A DNA stretch of 64,000 nucleotides from Syngnathus acus (taxonomy: Eukaryota > Chordata > Actinopteri > Syngnathiformes > Syngnathidae): positions 4,144,539 through 4,208,538 of the forward strand of contig NC_051097.1 of the NCBI RefSeq assembly GCF_901709675.1, read 5' to 3'. Each line of letters begins with the position of its first letter. Positions within the stretch are counted from its first letter, which is position 1. Below, one piece after another: positions 12,855-29,377 of the stretch. Under the pieces are notes generated by a model. That model was given only the letters and a program-made list of their open reading frames with translations, made no database searches and was not told the DNA's origin. The position numbers and the translations under genes are program-made.

Positions 12855-13335
12855 AGTAACGATGTTACTAACGGCATTATAGATTTCCAGTAACGGTTAA
12901 TCTACTCAATTACTATGTTAATTGTTATAACGCTGTTACCATTACTAACAGTGAAATGTGCCACGTTGCTTATGCTGCCTGGGATGCGTCGACACGCAAA
13001 GCAAAAAAAAAAAAAAAATGCTTCCACATCTCCACGGACTAACTTTTGACATGCCACGCCTTGCGTCAGCCAATTAGCTTTGGGAATGTGTCACATGATA
13101 TTCTACGCAATCCTACGGCGGGCCAAAACAAAAACAATGGTTATCGTCATATTGACACATGCTCAAAAATCTAAATTCTTTTACATAATTGAACGTTTTT
13201 GTAAAAGTAGTACTACCTATAATTATTTTCCCTGGTAACTAGTTTTATGAAGGATTAATTCAGTTATTAATTCAATTATGTTTTTGTAAAGGCAACTAAT
13301 TATATTTTGGAAGTCATTTTCCCAACACTGGTGAT
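12855..13335. mobile_element. Probable DNA-transposon-derived repeat (GTTACTAACGG type)
   Basis: Dense GTTACTAACGGC / TAACGCTGTTACC / ATTACTAACAG motifs at the left and TTTTCCCAACACTGG at the right resemble a high-copy fish DNA-element family. A target duplication could not be identified. Confidence 0.4.
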
Positions 13336-13865
13336 TTGAAAGTTGTTTGTTTCAATCTATTTTTCACTAGATTTGAGCATATCGTCACGCTCATGTTACC
13401 AGAACACGTTTTTCTTTTCCACTGCTACTGATGCTAAAAATGTTTTGTAAAACCTCAAAAACTAATTGGGGAAAATGATGCATCATATGCATTATTTTTT
13501 GGACTAAATGCACAATGCAAATGTTCTCTTGACTGAATTGTTTTAAGGTGACAGTGTAGCAATCAGTCATAACAGACTATGCAGAAAGCAGAAAGAGCAC
13601 AAATACCCTGGGAAACACGTCTGCAGCGCATTGATTTTAAAGCCTTTAAATGCTGAAGTTAATGCAGGATGCTTGAGAGTGTTGACGAGTAATTCCAGTT
13701 AGGCAAATACCTCGCCGCTCATTTATGAGGTATTTAATAATGATGTGCTCATAATATATGCTTTATTGTTTGGATAATGTCCAGGGGCAGAGCTGCTTTA
13801 AACCCCAAATCCGAATTTTAATTTTGAAGAAAGGTAATCCGATCACCCATAAAGATACTTAAACT

Positions 13866-13945
13866 ACTAATAGATTAGATTAGATAGAACTTTATTTATC
13901 CCACAGCGGGGAAATGTTCTTGTCACAGCAGCGTGCAAGAGTACG
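13866..13945 (-). mobile_element. LINE 3' tail with short tandem end
   Basis: The minus strand reads GCTGCTGTGACAAGAAC, then CCCCGCTGTGGGATAAATAA and a TCTAA-type repeat tail. Fish LINEs commonly end in a GGGATCAATAAAG-type sequence with such a tail. Only the last 80 bases are present. Confidence 0.5.
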
Positions 13946-14947
13946 TTTTATTGTAGAGGCTGCACGTCATCACTAAACCGCTGAATGTCAATTATTGTGC
14001 AGGCACATGCATTATTAAACACAAATACCTCTAATCAACAAGTTTGCAAAACATTAGAATGTGTGCTGCTTAGCAGAACAAAAAATGCTGACAATTAGCT
14101 GTCACTTGCATCATATTTGATGACTGAGCAGAAGACGTGTCGCTTTAATGTTTAGTGCTCTCAGAGGTGTATTTCATTTTTCAGTTTTTGTTCCCGTGAA
14201 CCAGTTAAATGAGAACTGTTATGCGGACTGATTCTACCCGTGCTCTACAGGCACCCCATTTTTAATACTGCCATAGACAAGAGGTCAAAGTTGGCATAGA
14301 AAAATTCAGTAGTGCACCGCTTGTCTTAAGTTAAAGTGAAGCACAATGAAGACACATATTGTACACCACGTGTTGCGCCTGGTCTCATAACTTCAGGGAA
14401 TTTAAGTCTTATTCATAACATTCAAGTTGTATTTATAACATTTATTTTTCAGTTTTTGGCTCATGAAGACACGAGGACATTTTCATACTGCTTGCACTTA
14501 ACCCTCACATACTATACAATGGAATAATGGTTGTCTTGCAGCCCAGACAATTGAGCAGATGAGCAAGAGACTTTGTGGGGAAGAACAAAGGTCAATTGAT
14601 TTCTAATCTCCCTTTCAGCATTGTGACCATGAATGGAACTAAGGAGATTACATCAGTAAAATGTAAACTTCTAAATGTGCACCAGCATAAAAAGATGAAC
14701 AAAGACGATTATTCCTCATAAACTGTGCCAGTTTACCTGCCAATGTACTAATCTAATTGCCTGCAACAAAATTCAGTATCAGTGCTGGACTCTTGAATGC
14801 TTTTGAGGTTTAAGCCATACATTGCACATAAAGTAGAACTGTTGTTTTACAGATAATGAACAATTAGATGTGGTTTTCCACTCGAGCCCATGTGTAGGCG
14901 TACAAACATGTTGCTGCATGAACATGCCAGTGCTCAGAAAGAAATTA

Positions 14948-15805
14948 CCGTATTTTCCGCACTAAAAGGCGCACCGGATTATAAGGCGCACCTTCAATGA
15001 ACGGCCCATTTTAAAACTTTGTCCATATATAAGGCGCACCGGATTATAAGGCGCATAAAATAGAAGCTATACTGCAACAAACTGAGGTTGACTAGGGTTG
15101 CGGTATGCATCCACTAGCCAATAACCAACGAGCCCTCTGTAAACAATCGCGTTTCTCAAACGATCTCCTATAAAATGATCGGAACTGACTAAAGTTCGAT
15201 CTAACGCATTGGTACTACTTACCTATGTTTCCCTTCCATATCGATCCGTAGATTTACTCGAAACATTAACAGAGCAGCCTATTTTGACATGAAATAGCCT
15301 GGTACGTATAGCAGCTATCGCTATAGCATTAGCCATCCGCAAAGTCCCATGAGCCTCAGCTCGCAATCTCCCATGAGCCTCAGCAAAGTGTAAACAATCG
15401 CGTTTCTCAAACGATCTCCTATAAAATGATCGGAACTGACTAAAGTTCGATCTAACACATTGGTACTGCTTACCTATGTTTCCCTTCCATATGAATCCGT
15501 AAATTTACTCGAAACATTAACGGAGCAGCCTATTTTGAAATGAAATAGCCTCGCGGGTACAACAGCTATTCGGTGACGCCCCCTGACTACAGTTGCCGTA
15601 ATGTTGGGAAGCGATGCGACCATGTAATTTACTAGTCGTACTAAAACGTACTGAAACAGTTTGGCAGAGCACTGTGTACAACCAGTATGGATCAACAAAT
15701 TCATCAATTGATCCATATATAAGGCGCACTGGACTATAAGGCGCACTGTCGGCTTTTGAGAAAATTGTAGGTTTTTAGGTGCGCCTTATAGTCCGGAAAA
15801 TACGA
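14948..15805. mobile_element. MITE copy B (CCGTATTTTCCG family) with internal duplication
   Basis: Left end CCGTATTTTCCGCACTAAAA, right end TAGTCCGGAAAATACG, with the same GCGCACC..TATAAGG subrepeats as copies A, C and D. The middle holds a direct duplication: about 160 bases starting near 15139 recur from near 15390 with few changes. Confidence 0.65.
15139..15552 (+). repeat. Direct duplication inside MITE copy B
   Basis: Two near-identical blocks of about 160 bases, 251 bases apart, both containing TAAACAATCGCGTTTCTCAA and CATTGGTACT. A shorter repeated phrase (CCCATGAGCCTCAGC) lies between them. Confidence 0.8.
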
Positions 15806-15872
15806 TAAGTATTAATTAGAATTGTAGTATATATAAATTATGTTCATATCAAATCTCTAAGGCTGTGAGACA

Positions 15873-15873
<1 letters not shown>

Positions 15874-15933
<60 letters not shown>
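15874..15933. repeat. (AC)n microsatellite
   Basis: About 30 uninterrupted AC units just right of MITE copy B. Confidence 0.95.
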
Positions 15934-15937
<4 letters not shown>

Positions 15938-18900
15938 ACTATTCATATGCATGCCGTACAATCTGCCAAATACGTATAGGCTTTCCTAATGCTTTAAAGA
16001 TACTGGGCTCAGTCGAATACAACGGAACAACACCGAGTCATTTGTGTTTGAGATCAGCACACTTCTAATAGTGTACTTTCTTATCTGCTATTTTACACAT
16101 TGCATAAAATGTATTCCCGTGTCCTAATTAATAGCTATGTAGATAAAAGAAGGTTTATAATTTACTGTAACATTGGTGTATCATTACCTTGTTTGGTTTT
16201 TCAAAAGTCATTTGATATAATTACATTTCAAAATTTGGCAACTGTCAATTTCGACCTATTTTAGAGTTGTTCTTCCTGGAACTGCATCATCCATGCTGAC
16301 CTTTCACATCCAGCTGTGGTAGTTTCTGTGCTGATTCTTGGTGCATGTCCCGCTGTGGGATTAAGGAAGGGTTGAAGGAACTGGTTGATAATTACAAATC
16401 TGTTGATGCAGGTAATACATGTGCTATGCACTTGTTTGAGACAAATACAATACAGCAAGATACAGTAGGAGGTGCCTCTGTGGGACATCCAAAGGGTGCA
16501 CACCCTGAATTGGTTCAACAATATTCCATTATCATAGGTCTTATACCAAAATTAATTTGAAAAAGCCGTAAAACAAATGACACAACACATTTGGCTTAAC
16601 CGCCATCAGCTTAGACAGACAGAACTTTCCAAAACCACAGAAGTGATGATTAATAATTCTTTTGTTAAAAACAGAACAGAGGTGTGAAAAAAGCCTTCTG
16701 CCCTCAATGCTACAAATTGGTGAAGCAGAAGGACCCAGTAGGCACTGTCATCACAAATCCCTCACTACTAGGTTAAATGGTTCTGAAAATGGCAACGGTT
16801 TAAAATCTCCCAGGAAACAGAGAAAAGACCAAATAATTACGTTTCAGTCTTCATTCTCTTTAGCAGTTATTGATTATTGACTTTTGGAAACTGAATAGTG
16901 CCTTTAGCAAAGAGCTTCACTGGTGTCCTCAGAGCAGAAAAAAAAACTAAACAGGTTATCGCCAGACTGTCATGGACACACAAGTCTAGGTTTCTGTGAC
17001 AAATGTCAGCTGCCCTTTTCATGTGCAATCAATCACTAATCATCAATTTGAAAACAAATACAGCTGTACGTCTTTGTTTCCAAAAACTGACTGGCCAAGA
17101 CATCATATATTATACGTATATCATGCCATCATACCAAGGTAGAAAATACAAATAGTAGTTTCCTCCACACTTTAGACTGGTCAATTGTCAATCCAATATT
17201 AACTGATGATCGAATCACATGCACATTTATGATGTATTAAAACCAGTTTTAAAACTCTCGTTCGCTGCGAGAATTCTGATTGATTGTTTGTGCTTGTCAC
17301 CGACTCCATTCCTCGAGACAGGAATGTACTACTTCATGCGGTTTTTCAAGCAAGAACAATCTTCTTTTGACCTTTGTATCACATTTTTTACTTTAAAAGA
17401 TGAAATTGACTGTGCATTTGAATAAAAATGTATGGTGTCTATACCCTTGGATACAGTGGATACTTTTATTTTGCTGTATTTCTTTGACATGAGCGCTTCT
17501 TGCTACAAACACTGGCTTTGCAGGATTTGTCTATAGAGCTGCACACAGTGACTGCATCTACACTGGGTGTTGTTTTCCATCTCCCCTGTTGTGTTTGATT
17601 CTTCATGCATTTTTAATGTCTCTGTGGTGCTTTACGGTTTTGTTCTTCCTTGTTATTGAGATATAAGATTTAGTATGCTCTTGGGACTACTTTTTCTACT
17701 ACGACCTCAGTGTATAACAAATCTATGCAGCAGTATTTCTGTAAACATTGTATTTCTGTTATGATGAGGGCGATGCTGTGTCGGATGAATGTAGGGGTAG
17801 CTTTTTGTATGATGCTGTGAATTGCATGTATTGTCATCTCATGAGATTAAACTCTTCCACGCTCATAACGCAGCAATGCATCACATTGCAGTATTGCTTG
17901 TTATCGACCAAAACATGAAAACATACTGCATGGCAATTAGCGGCCCGCGGCCCACATGCGGCCGAGAACTGACTGACCCAGTCTGTGCTCCAGCCTGTCT
18001 GAATTGAATTGTGTTCATTAAATCCAAAGGGTATCTTCATTGGCTAGATTTGAAAAATTCCTGCAGTATTTGATACCGTGAATGCAACACTCGCGTAACC
18101 CACCCACATTGCTAACGGTATTGTTTTGAAGAACAAAAACTGAAAATGAAAATGACAATTTTTTACAAATTTATTTACTATTGCCTGATGACATTTCTGG
18201 ATTTGAAAACGTGGCCGAATTGAATTCAGAATTGAATAGCCTTGACATACAGTATTAGTAGGCTTGACAACCCACATTTATTATTCCTTATAATGTGCAT
18301 GGTTAATTACAGGGTAAAACGTACCGCTAAGAAAATATGGAACTTCTGGAAGTTTTGAGAATTGGAAAACAAACATGAGATTTTCTGTAAAGTCGAAGTC
18401 CACACTGAGATGATGGAGTAAAAACACATCAGTGAAACATATCTACAATTATGGTGTTTTTAAACAACAATCTATTACTGACTGAAATTGCTTTCACATG
18501 CTGTCAAGTTTCTTAGAATATTAACAGCAGCCTTTGACTGCACAACTCCCTTCTTCAATGTCATGTGAGCATTGTGAGGAGCGGTGGCACACGTGCTTTC
18601 AATATTTCTCAATGTCTAACATTTATTCACTCATTCGTGTTGATTGCTGAAAGCGGAGTATTTTCTTGGTTTTCCAAAAAGTCACTTCCAAGTACCTCTG
18701 CTCCTCTTCCTGCCTCCTTTCGTCCTGCATGTGCCTGTCAGCTTGAAAAGTCATATTCATAGCTATCAAATTGAAACATTTAGCTGCCCACTCTACCACA
18801 TGCCTGCAACGGCAATTAAGTCCTGATTGGCGCCAGCATTTCTCTTTCTGTGCTTTCTCAGTCAGTGCGATTGTGAGCACGGCTGTTCTGCCAAGTTGAA

Positions 18901-19324
18901 CTATGGCCTCTCTCTCTAATAAACTGTCTCAGCTGAGTGAATTGGAGTCCTATGATAGTCTGTCCAAACATTCCCACATTTAACCCTAAGGCCATCAAGA
19001 GAACAGAACAGAGTGAATGGGCCCCAAATACACGACATTTCAATCAAACAGTTATCAGTAGCAGTAGCGATCAGTCACGACTTGCTCTTGGCTTTGATGA
19101 AAGTCGGACAGAACAGAAACGTTTTCTTGGAGTTTTAAGACATTCTGGTTTCTTTTCTTCAGCATTACTTGCCATCGTATAACACTATTTAATTTGTTTA
19201 TTTCAATTTCCCCTTTTAATGTGCTACCTTCACCCATGCCACAGTGTATTTTCATGTTCTTAAATTGTTCTATCTTCCCATAATAAACTAACCTGCTCCT
19301 TAGGTTAAACGATGAGTCTAAAAT

Positions 19325-19500
19325 GCCCTTAGGTGTGAATGCGAGTGTAAATTGTTGTTTGTCAATATGTGCCCTGCAATTGGTTGGCAACCAAACTAGG
19401 ATGCCTCTCACCTAAAGTCAACTGGGAAAGGCTCTATCTAGCACACTCATGACCCTAATGACAATAAGTGGTATAGAAAATAGATGGATGGAAGTATTCT
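19325..19500. repeat. High-copy fish repeat, fragment 1
   Basis: ATGTGCCCTGCAATTGGTTG, then CAACTGGGAAAGGC and a GTGGTATAGAAAATAGATGG end. It is the inverse of the CCATTTTCTATACCGC..GCCAATTGCAGGGCACA unit at 21484, decayed. Confidence 0.5.
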
Positions 19501-19690
19501 CAACCAAAGCCCAGATCTGAATTCAAATGAACAATGCTGCCTCAGCATTATGGACCTTGACAGGCGCTGCAAAGACAAATGAGCAAAAGTGACAACCAAA
19601 CAAAGATCATGCCAAGCCTCTGGCATCATGTTAAAACAATTCTTGAGGCTCAGGCACTGTTAACATGTCAAAAAATAGCAACGTTAAACA
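19500..19690 (+). mobile_element. Possible Tc1/mariner transposase remnant
   Basis: CCAAAGCCCAGATCTGAATT and later AAAACAATTCTTGAGGCTC resemble the DLNPIE and following region of a mariner-type transposase, but no frame is open. Short and decayed. Confidence 0.3.
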
Positions 19691-19749
19691 TGTCTAGTTG
19701 TTAACATGCATCTGTGTCTGTCTTGTACAGGTTTCTATTGGTCATCACT

Positions 19750-24741
<4,992 letters not shown>

Positions 24742-25001
24742 AGCTCAGCAGCTTGTTCAGGAAGTGACCAAGTGTACTCACCACTCGCCGATCTTTCCTC
24801 TGCTGTGTTTCTTCGTCTTTGCTTGCATGCTTCTTGGGTGTCATCTTGTTCTTCTCATTTTCCAGCCAAAACTAAACCGTTGTTTAGCTTCTTTATTATC
24901 TTTTCCTCCATTCAATTATGTTGCCGAAATGCCTCCATCGGATTAGGGCAACCCAAGGTCTCCCTCTAAGGGTTATTCAAGGAACTGCAGTCTGATCATG
25001 T

Positions 25002-25103
<102 letters not shown>

Positions 25104-25880
25104 TGCGTGCGTATGTGTGTGGAGAACAAAAGTGATACTTTATACTCTATAATGACTACGGATTGAATGGTGGCCTAAGCCTACTTATTTACATACATAC
25201 AGTTTATATGCAGTTGCATTCGTTTGGATAAATTGTCAAATAAAAATCTTGTTTTCATTTTTGGAAATTGTACCGGGGAAAAAAAAAAGAAACATTTTTC
25301 AAAACAAACATACATTTGTTTATCAGTGAAGAGTTAAAATTCTACCTTGTGCTTATAACTACTGGCAATGTATCTTGATTTTTGGCCATCTCAAACAGCT
25401 GCAGAGTTGTTCATTTCTTTTTCTTGTTTGCCTTCTCATGCCAAATCTAGAATTTCTTTCAAATCACTATTATTTACTCTCTGATGCTTTCCATCAGCCA
25501 ATGTCCGTGTCTCACAACCACTTGCCCAATCTTTTGTGCAAGTCAACCATGTACCTAAAATCATATGACACCTCTATCTGCCTTACATTTTGGAAAATGT
25601 GTGTTAAAGCGTTGACTTGCTCAAGAAACGAGAATCACCTTTCTAGCTTGTGATCTATTTATTTATTTCCCAATGAGTCTGCAGTTTGAGTATGTTGCTG
25701 CTTAACATGAGTACTTTGACGCTAATGACGATACAAAACAGGTTCTATAATCATCAGTAAATGGTGGTTGGTGGTACATGTTTTTGTTGTTTTTTTTTGT
25801 ATTGTACTGTATTGATCTGTTCAAAAGGTTTATGTGCCCTTAAGCTTTGTCACCTTTAATCTGCCAATGTGCCAAATCCA

Positions 25881-25886
25881 AATAAA
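25881..25886 (+). promoter_or_regulatory. rab27b: Candidate proximal poly(A) signal of rab27b
   Basis: AATAAA about 1.14 kb after the stop codon, within otherwise non-coding sequence. Confidence 0.4.
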
Positions 25887-26792
25887 AGAGAAACTTCACC
25901 CACCGTTCACATGAAAGCATTTTTATTTTCAACTAAATTAAACCTTTCACATTTTGTGTGTGTGTGAGCGTGTGAATGCGTGCCAACATCTGATTATGAG
26001 TGCCATAGAAAATGAACCTTTCTGAGCAGATGAGATTCTGTAGTTTCCTAAAAATCTGCTTTCATTTTATCTTTTAATTGGCCAAAAGTTGCTATGAGTC
26101 ATAATAAATGTGCTGCTGCATCTTATAAATTCCAGTATCTTTTTGGTGAGTTATTTGTGTGAGCTTCCCAAATAGTTTCACTTTATCATTTTAACTTATT
26201 TGTCAAATACCTTTCGTGTAGGCTTTTGTAGTTTTACTTTGTCCCACTCATAATTGAGAACCCCACCCCCCTCCCCCAACAAATCTGTTCTATCCAAGCC
26301 TTCTTTCATGTATTACAGTATTTGGTTACTTCTAGTACTTTCAACTTGTTTGTCTTCTTCTTGACTGATCTATTTGATGCATGTTTTCCATACATATCAA
26401 ACTTAAGTGTAGTTGGAATATCCACTTGAAAAGTTTACAATGTATGTATAAGGAGTCATTTTGTGCCTGTTACTAACTCTGTTCCCCCTGTTTCTCAGTA
26501 ATGTGTGTGAGCTACTCAATATGTTGATGTATTATTCATTTTGAAGTACAACACAGAAGGAGAGGGTAACATTGTTTTATGTGACAGATTTAAAAAAATA
26601 ATCAAAGTACCTCTAAGAGCTTTTATTTTTGGAACTCTGTGTGAAATGTCTCAGATGACTGCAATTTGTTAGTGTTTTTGTTTGATGCTTCTATGTGATT
26701 TCTTTCTATTTTCTTTTTAGGTTTGTGGCACCACCAGGCAGCATGTTTGAAACCATTGAGAATAAAATGACTGTGATGCATTTAGTGTTGCA

Positions 26793-26798
26793 AATAAA
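26793..26798 (+). promoter_or_regulatory. rab27b: Candidate distal poly(A) signal of rab27b
   Basis: AATAAA followed within about 20 bases by T-rich and TG-containing sequence, giving a 3' UTR of about 2.1 kb. Confidence 0.4.
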
Positions 26799-27187
26799 TC
26801 TGATAGTTTTAACCTGGGTGTAATTCTTTCTTGTTTTTTCACAGGCAATGTTCCTGTTTTATTTTAAAACTACACTTACACCTCTAAAGTTAGAATTAAA
26901 AGTTAGAATTAAAGATAAACATTCCCCCCCCCCCTCCCACAGCTGGTAAAACCTGTTAAGCCACACTCATTGTTTGTCTTGTGTGGTGCAGGTTGCTAAA
27001 AATGTATAAAGGCTGGAAGGGTGACAAAAAACAATTCCAGTCATAACTTGTTCACAGATGATGAACAACATCCTGTTCATCTTACAATTGTCTGGTTTAA
27101 GTTTTTAAGTTGTACTAGGTTCATCTTGTTTTTTCTTTTTCAATTACTTCACTGGTTCTTCTATATCAAACAATTTGTTTTAGGTTC

Positions 27188-27239
27188 ATTTACCTGACAT
27201 GTTTCGGCGGGTTCTTCCGCCTTCATCAGAGTCATCAGA

Positions 27240-27240
<1 letters not shown>
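27188..27240 (-). ncRNA. Hammerhead-ribozyme-like core (Penelope-type repeat remnant?)
   Basis: The minus strand carries CTGATGA (27223-27229), a 5-bp stem made of GGCGG and CCGCC closing a 6-base loop (27206-27221), then GAAAC (27201-27205), ATGTC, and AGGTAAA. This order, CUGAUGA - stem II - GAAA - short stem III - UC cleavage triplet - stem I strand, is the conserved hammerhead layout. A very short stem III is known for hammerheads of Penelope-like retroelements. Odd points: one extra A between CTGATGA and the stem, and the partner strand of stem I (expected TTTACCT) is missing because a second CTGATGA and a (TA)n tract start there. It is probably a truncated, inactive copy. Confidence 0.45.
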
Positions 27241-27287
<47 letters not shown>

Positions 27288-27299
27288 TATAATATTATT
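27241..27299. repeat. (TA)n tract
   Basis: About 20 perfect TA units then ATAATAT interruptions. It directly abuts the hammerhead-like segment. Confidence 0.95.
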
Positions 27300-29005
27300 G
27301 CTATTATAATTATTATAACTATTGCATATAACGTTTCTCATCAGCAAACAACAACAATACATTTAAAATGGAGAAGAATTTATTCAGGAAACTTCTCACC
27401 GAAGACAGAGAATGTGGAAAAACAACAATAAATATCCAACATGAACAGCAAAATCTGAATATATGTTTCCTAGAAAAAAAAAACCAGTAGTATGCTTTTT
27501 TGTTGTTGTAAATATTTGTAGTAGTTTCTGCTAAGGCCAGCAATGAAACACAGCAGGAATGCCATAAATCAAGCTTACAGAATTCCTAACAGCATGTAAA
27601 GTAGATAAACCAGCAAATCTAAACAAAAAAGACACAATCTGATGTTATCTGAGTATCTTATTTTTAATTACGGCTTATATACAAAACAGCTCAAAAGAGC
27701 CCAAAGAAGGCAGTAAGTTAAAGTATTAAGGAACACAAAATACAATGGCCAAGATTAAAATACAAGAAGCGTCATTTTCATAAGATTCAATGGATCCATG
27801 CAAGCCTCCTCATTTTTTTCACGTTATTTCCGTTTTAAAACTTCATGTTACAGTCTGGATGTTAGAAACATCAATGGGCACATTAGGCACATTGATGCTT
27901 AAGGCACAGCACGTTTTTTTTTTTTTTAATTATTATTTTTTGCATTCAGCAGTACACCTCCCAAAACACTTAAGACACAGCATTAGAAATCTACTTTTCA
28001 CTTTTTACAAACCTGTTTTGCCCAACAAGTAATTAACAATGCAACATGAACACAACTTTTATTCAATATAAATTAATTTGTCAAAGCCCTTGGGTGACTC
28101 TTGGGCTCTATACCTTTATAGTGTTTTGTCATAACCCTGTAATGTGGTAACAACCAGTAAGACCAATATAGTGACAATATATGAACCACTTTTTCACACA
28201 AAGCTTAAAGATTGTCTGCAAAACTCCATAAAATCAACACAAAACACTTGTACATTATTTATACTGAGCTCATTATTTTCTGAGACAAATGTCAAGTTGC
28301 AAATGCAAATTTTACTCTATTGAATGAACTATTAACATTTTCATGGTGAGTTTGTACTTGTTTAGTCATTTTTTCAAACCTTCCAACAGTCAGTTTGGTG
28401 ATCAGAACTGTAATAATTAGACTTTTCTGAGAATATTATTGTGCTGCTACTCATTTTGTCATACATTCCCTTCCCTACTAATTACCCTTACCAATTAATC
28501 ATAAATGAGTTGGTGGTCTTAAACATTCAAATGTGGCTATAGGAGAACATAAGGAGAATAATTTTAATGATAGTCTTCTCACACTTGCCACACTCACTGG
28601 CCACCATTTTAGGGGCACCTCCTCAAAAGAACTGTATGAACAAAAGAGCTCTGTTCAGTTCCTCACCGTTAGAAAATACAACCACAATAATAAAGATGTT
28701 TTTACCTCATTACTTTAACAACAGTTTCAACCAAAACTCAGCATTGTTGCTCATGTGTTAGAGTTTGTTCAGGTGTACCAATTCAAGCTTGTGAGTTTAT
28801 GGGATGATTTTTTTTTTTCCTAACAAATAATATTTTGATGATAATGATCTGTAAACAAAGTTACTGATCGTGATATGAAAAATAAAAAAAAAGGCATATT
28901 TATAGTACATGTTCAACATGTAATATTCTGTGCAGCTGACTGATTTATAAGACCTGTGATTAAACCATGCGGTTGTCAAGAATTAGCCATATTAACATCG
29001 TACAT

Positions 29006-29011
29006 TTTATT
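29006..29011 (-). promoter_or_regulatory. Candidate poly(A) signal of the coiled-coil gene
   Basis: AATAAA on the minus strand about 210 bases after the stop codon. Others exist further down (for example near 27377), so the 3' UTR could be longer. Confidence 0.35.
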
Positions 29012-29217
29012 CTATCTGCGATACAGCTAGAGTTTGTTTACAAATGTTACACATAGACAATCTGACTGTGCTTTCTGTGTGATTTTAATTGGAACGCATG
29101 TGTGCTTGCAAAGATGTAGAATAAAGTCCGCCCCCCCATAAATATGCATAAACTTGATTCGATAGAACATGTAATACTATGTTCCGATTGTGATACGTGC
29201 TTACTCTCTAACACATT

Positions 29218-29377
29218 TTAAACCTCAGTGACCTTATTGATCTGCCCCGACAACTGCTCCGCCACCTTCTCTTCTTTCACTTCTTTCTGTTGTGGCACTA
29301 GTTCATCTTCATCATCAACGCTGAGGTCCAGCCGCAGGTTATCAAGAGTCTGGCGAATTGTCAGAGTCTCCTTTCGC
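29218..29377 (-). CDS. Coiled-coil gene last exon (residues 1051-1103, stop)
   Basis: Acceptor CTGTTTAG. It encodes RKETLTIRQTLDNLRLDL, the acidic SVDDEDEL, a Lys-rich stretch and a C-terminal INKVTEV, then TAA at 29218-29220. The tail is not a classic PDZ ligand match but ends in a hydrophobic residue. Confidence 0.9.

Larger units (their letters stand above)
11545..19730. other. Putative rab27b leader intron or intergenic DNA
   Basis: Contains the GTTACTAACGG-type repeat, a LINE tail, MITE copy B, an (AC)n tract and decayed repeats near 19.3-19.7 kb. The parts 13.3-14.9 kb and 15.95-19.3 kb are AT-rich and I see nothing codable in them. Confidence 0.55.
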
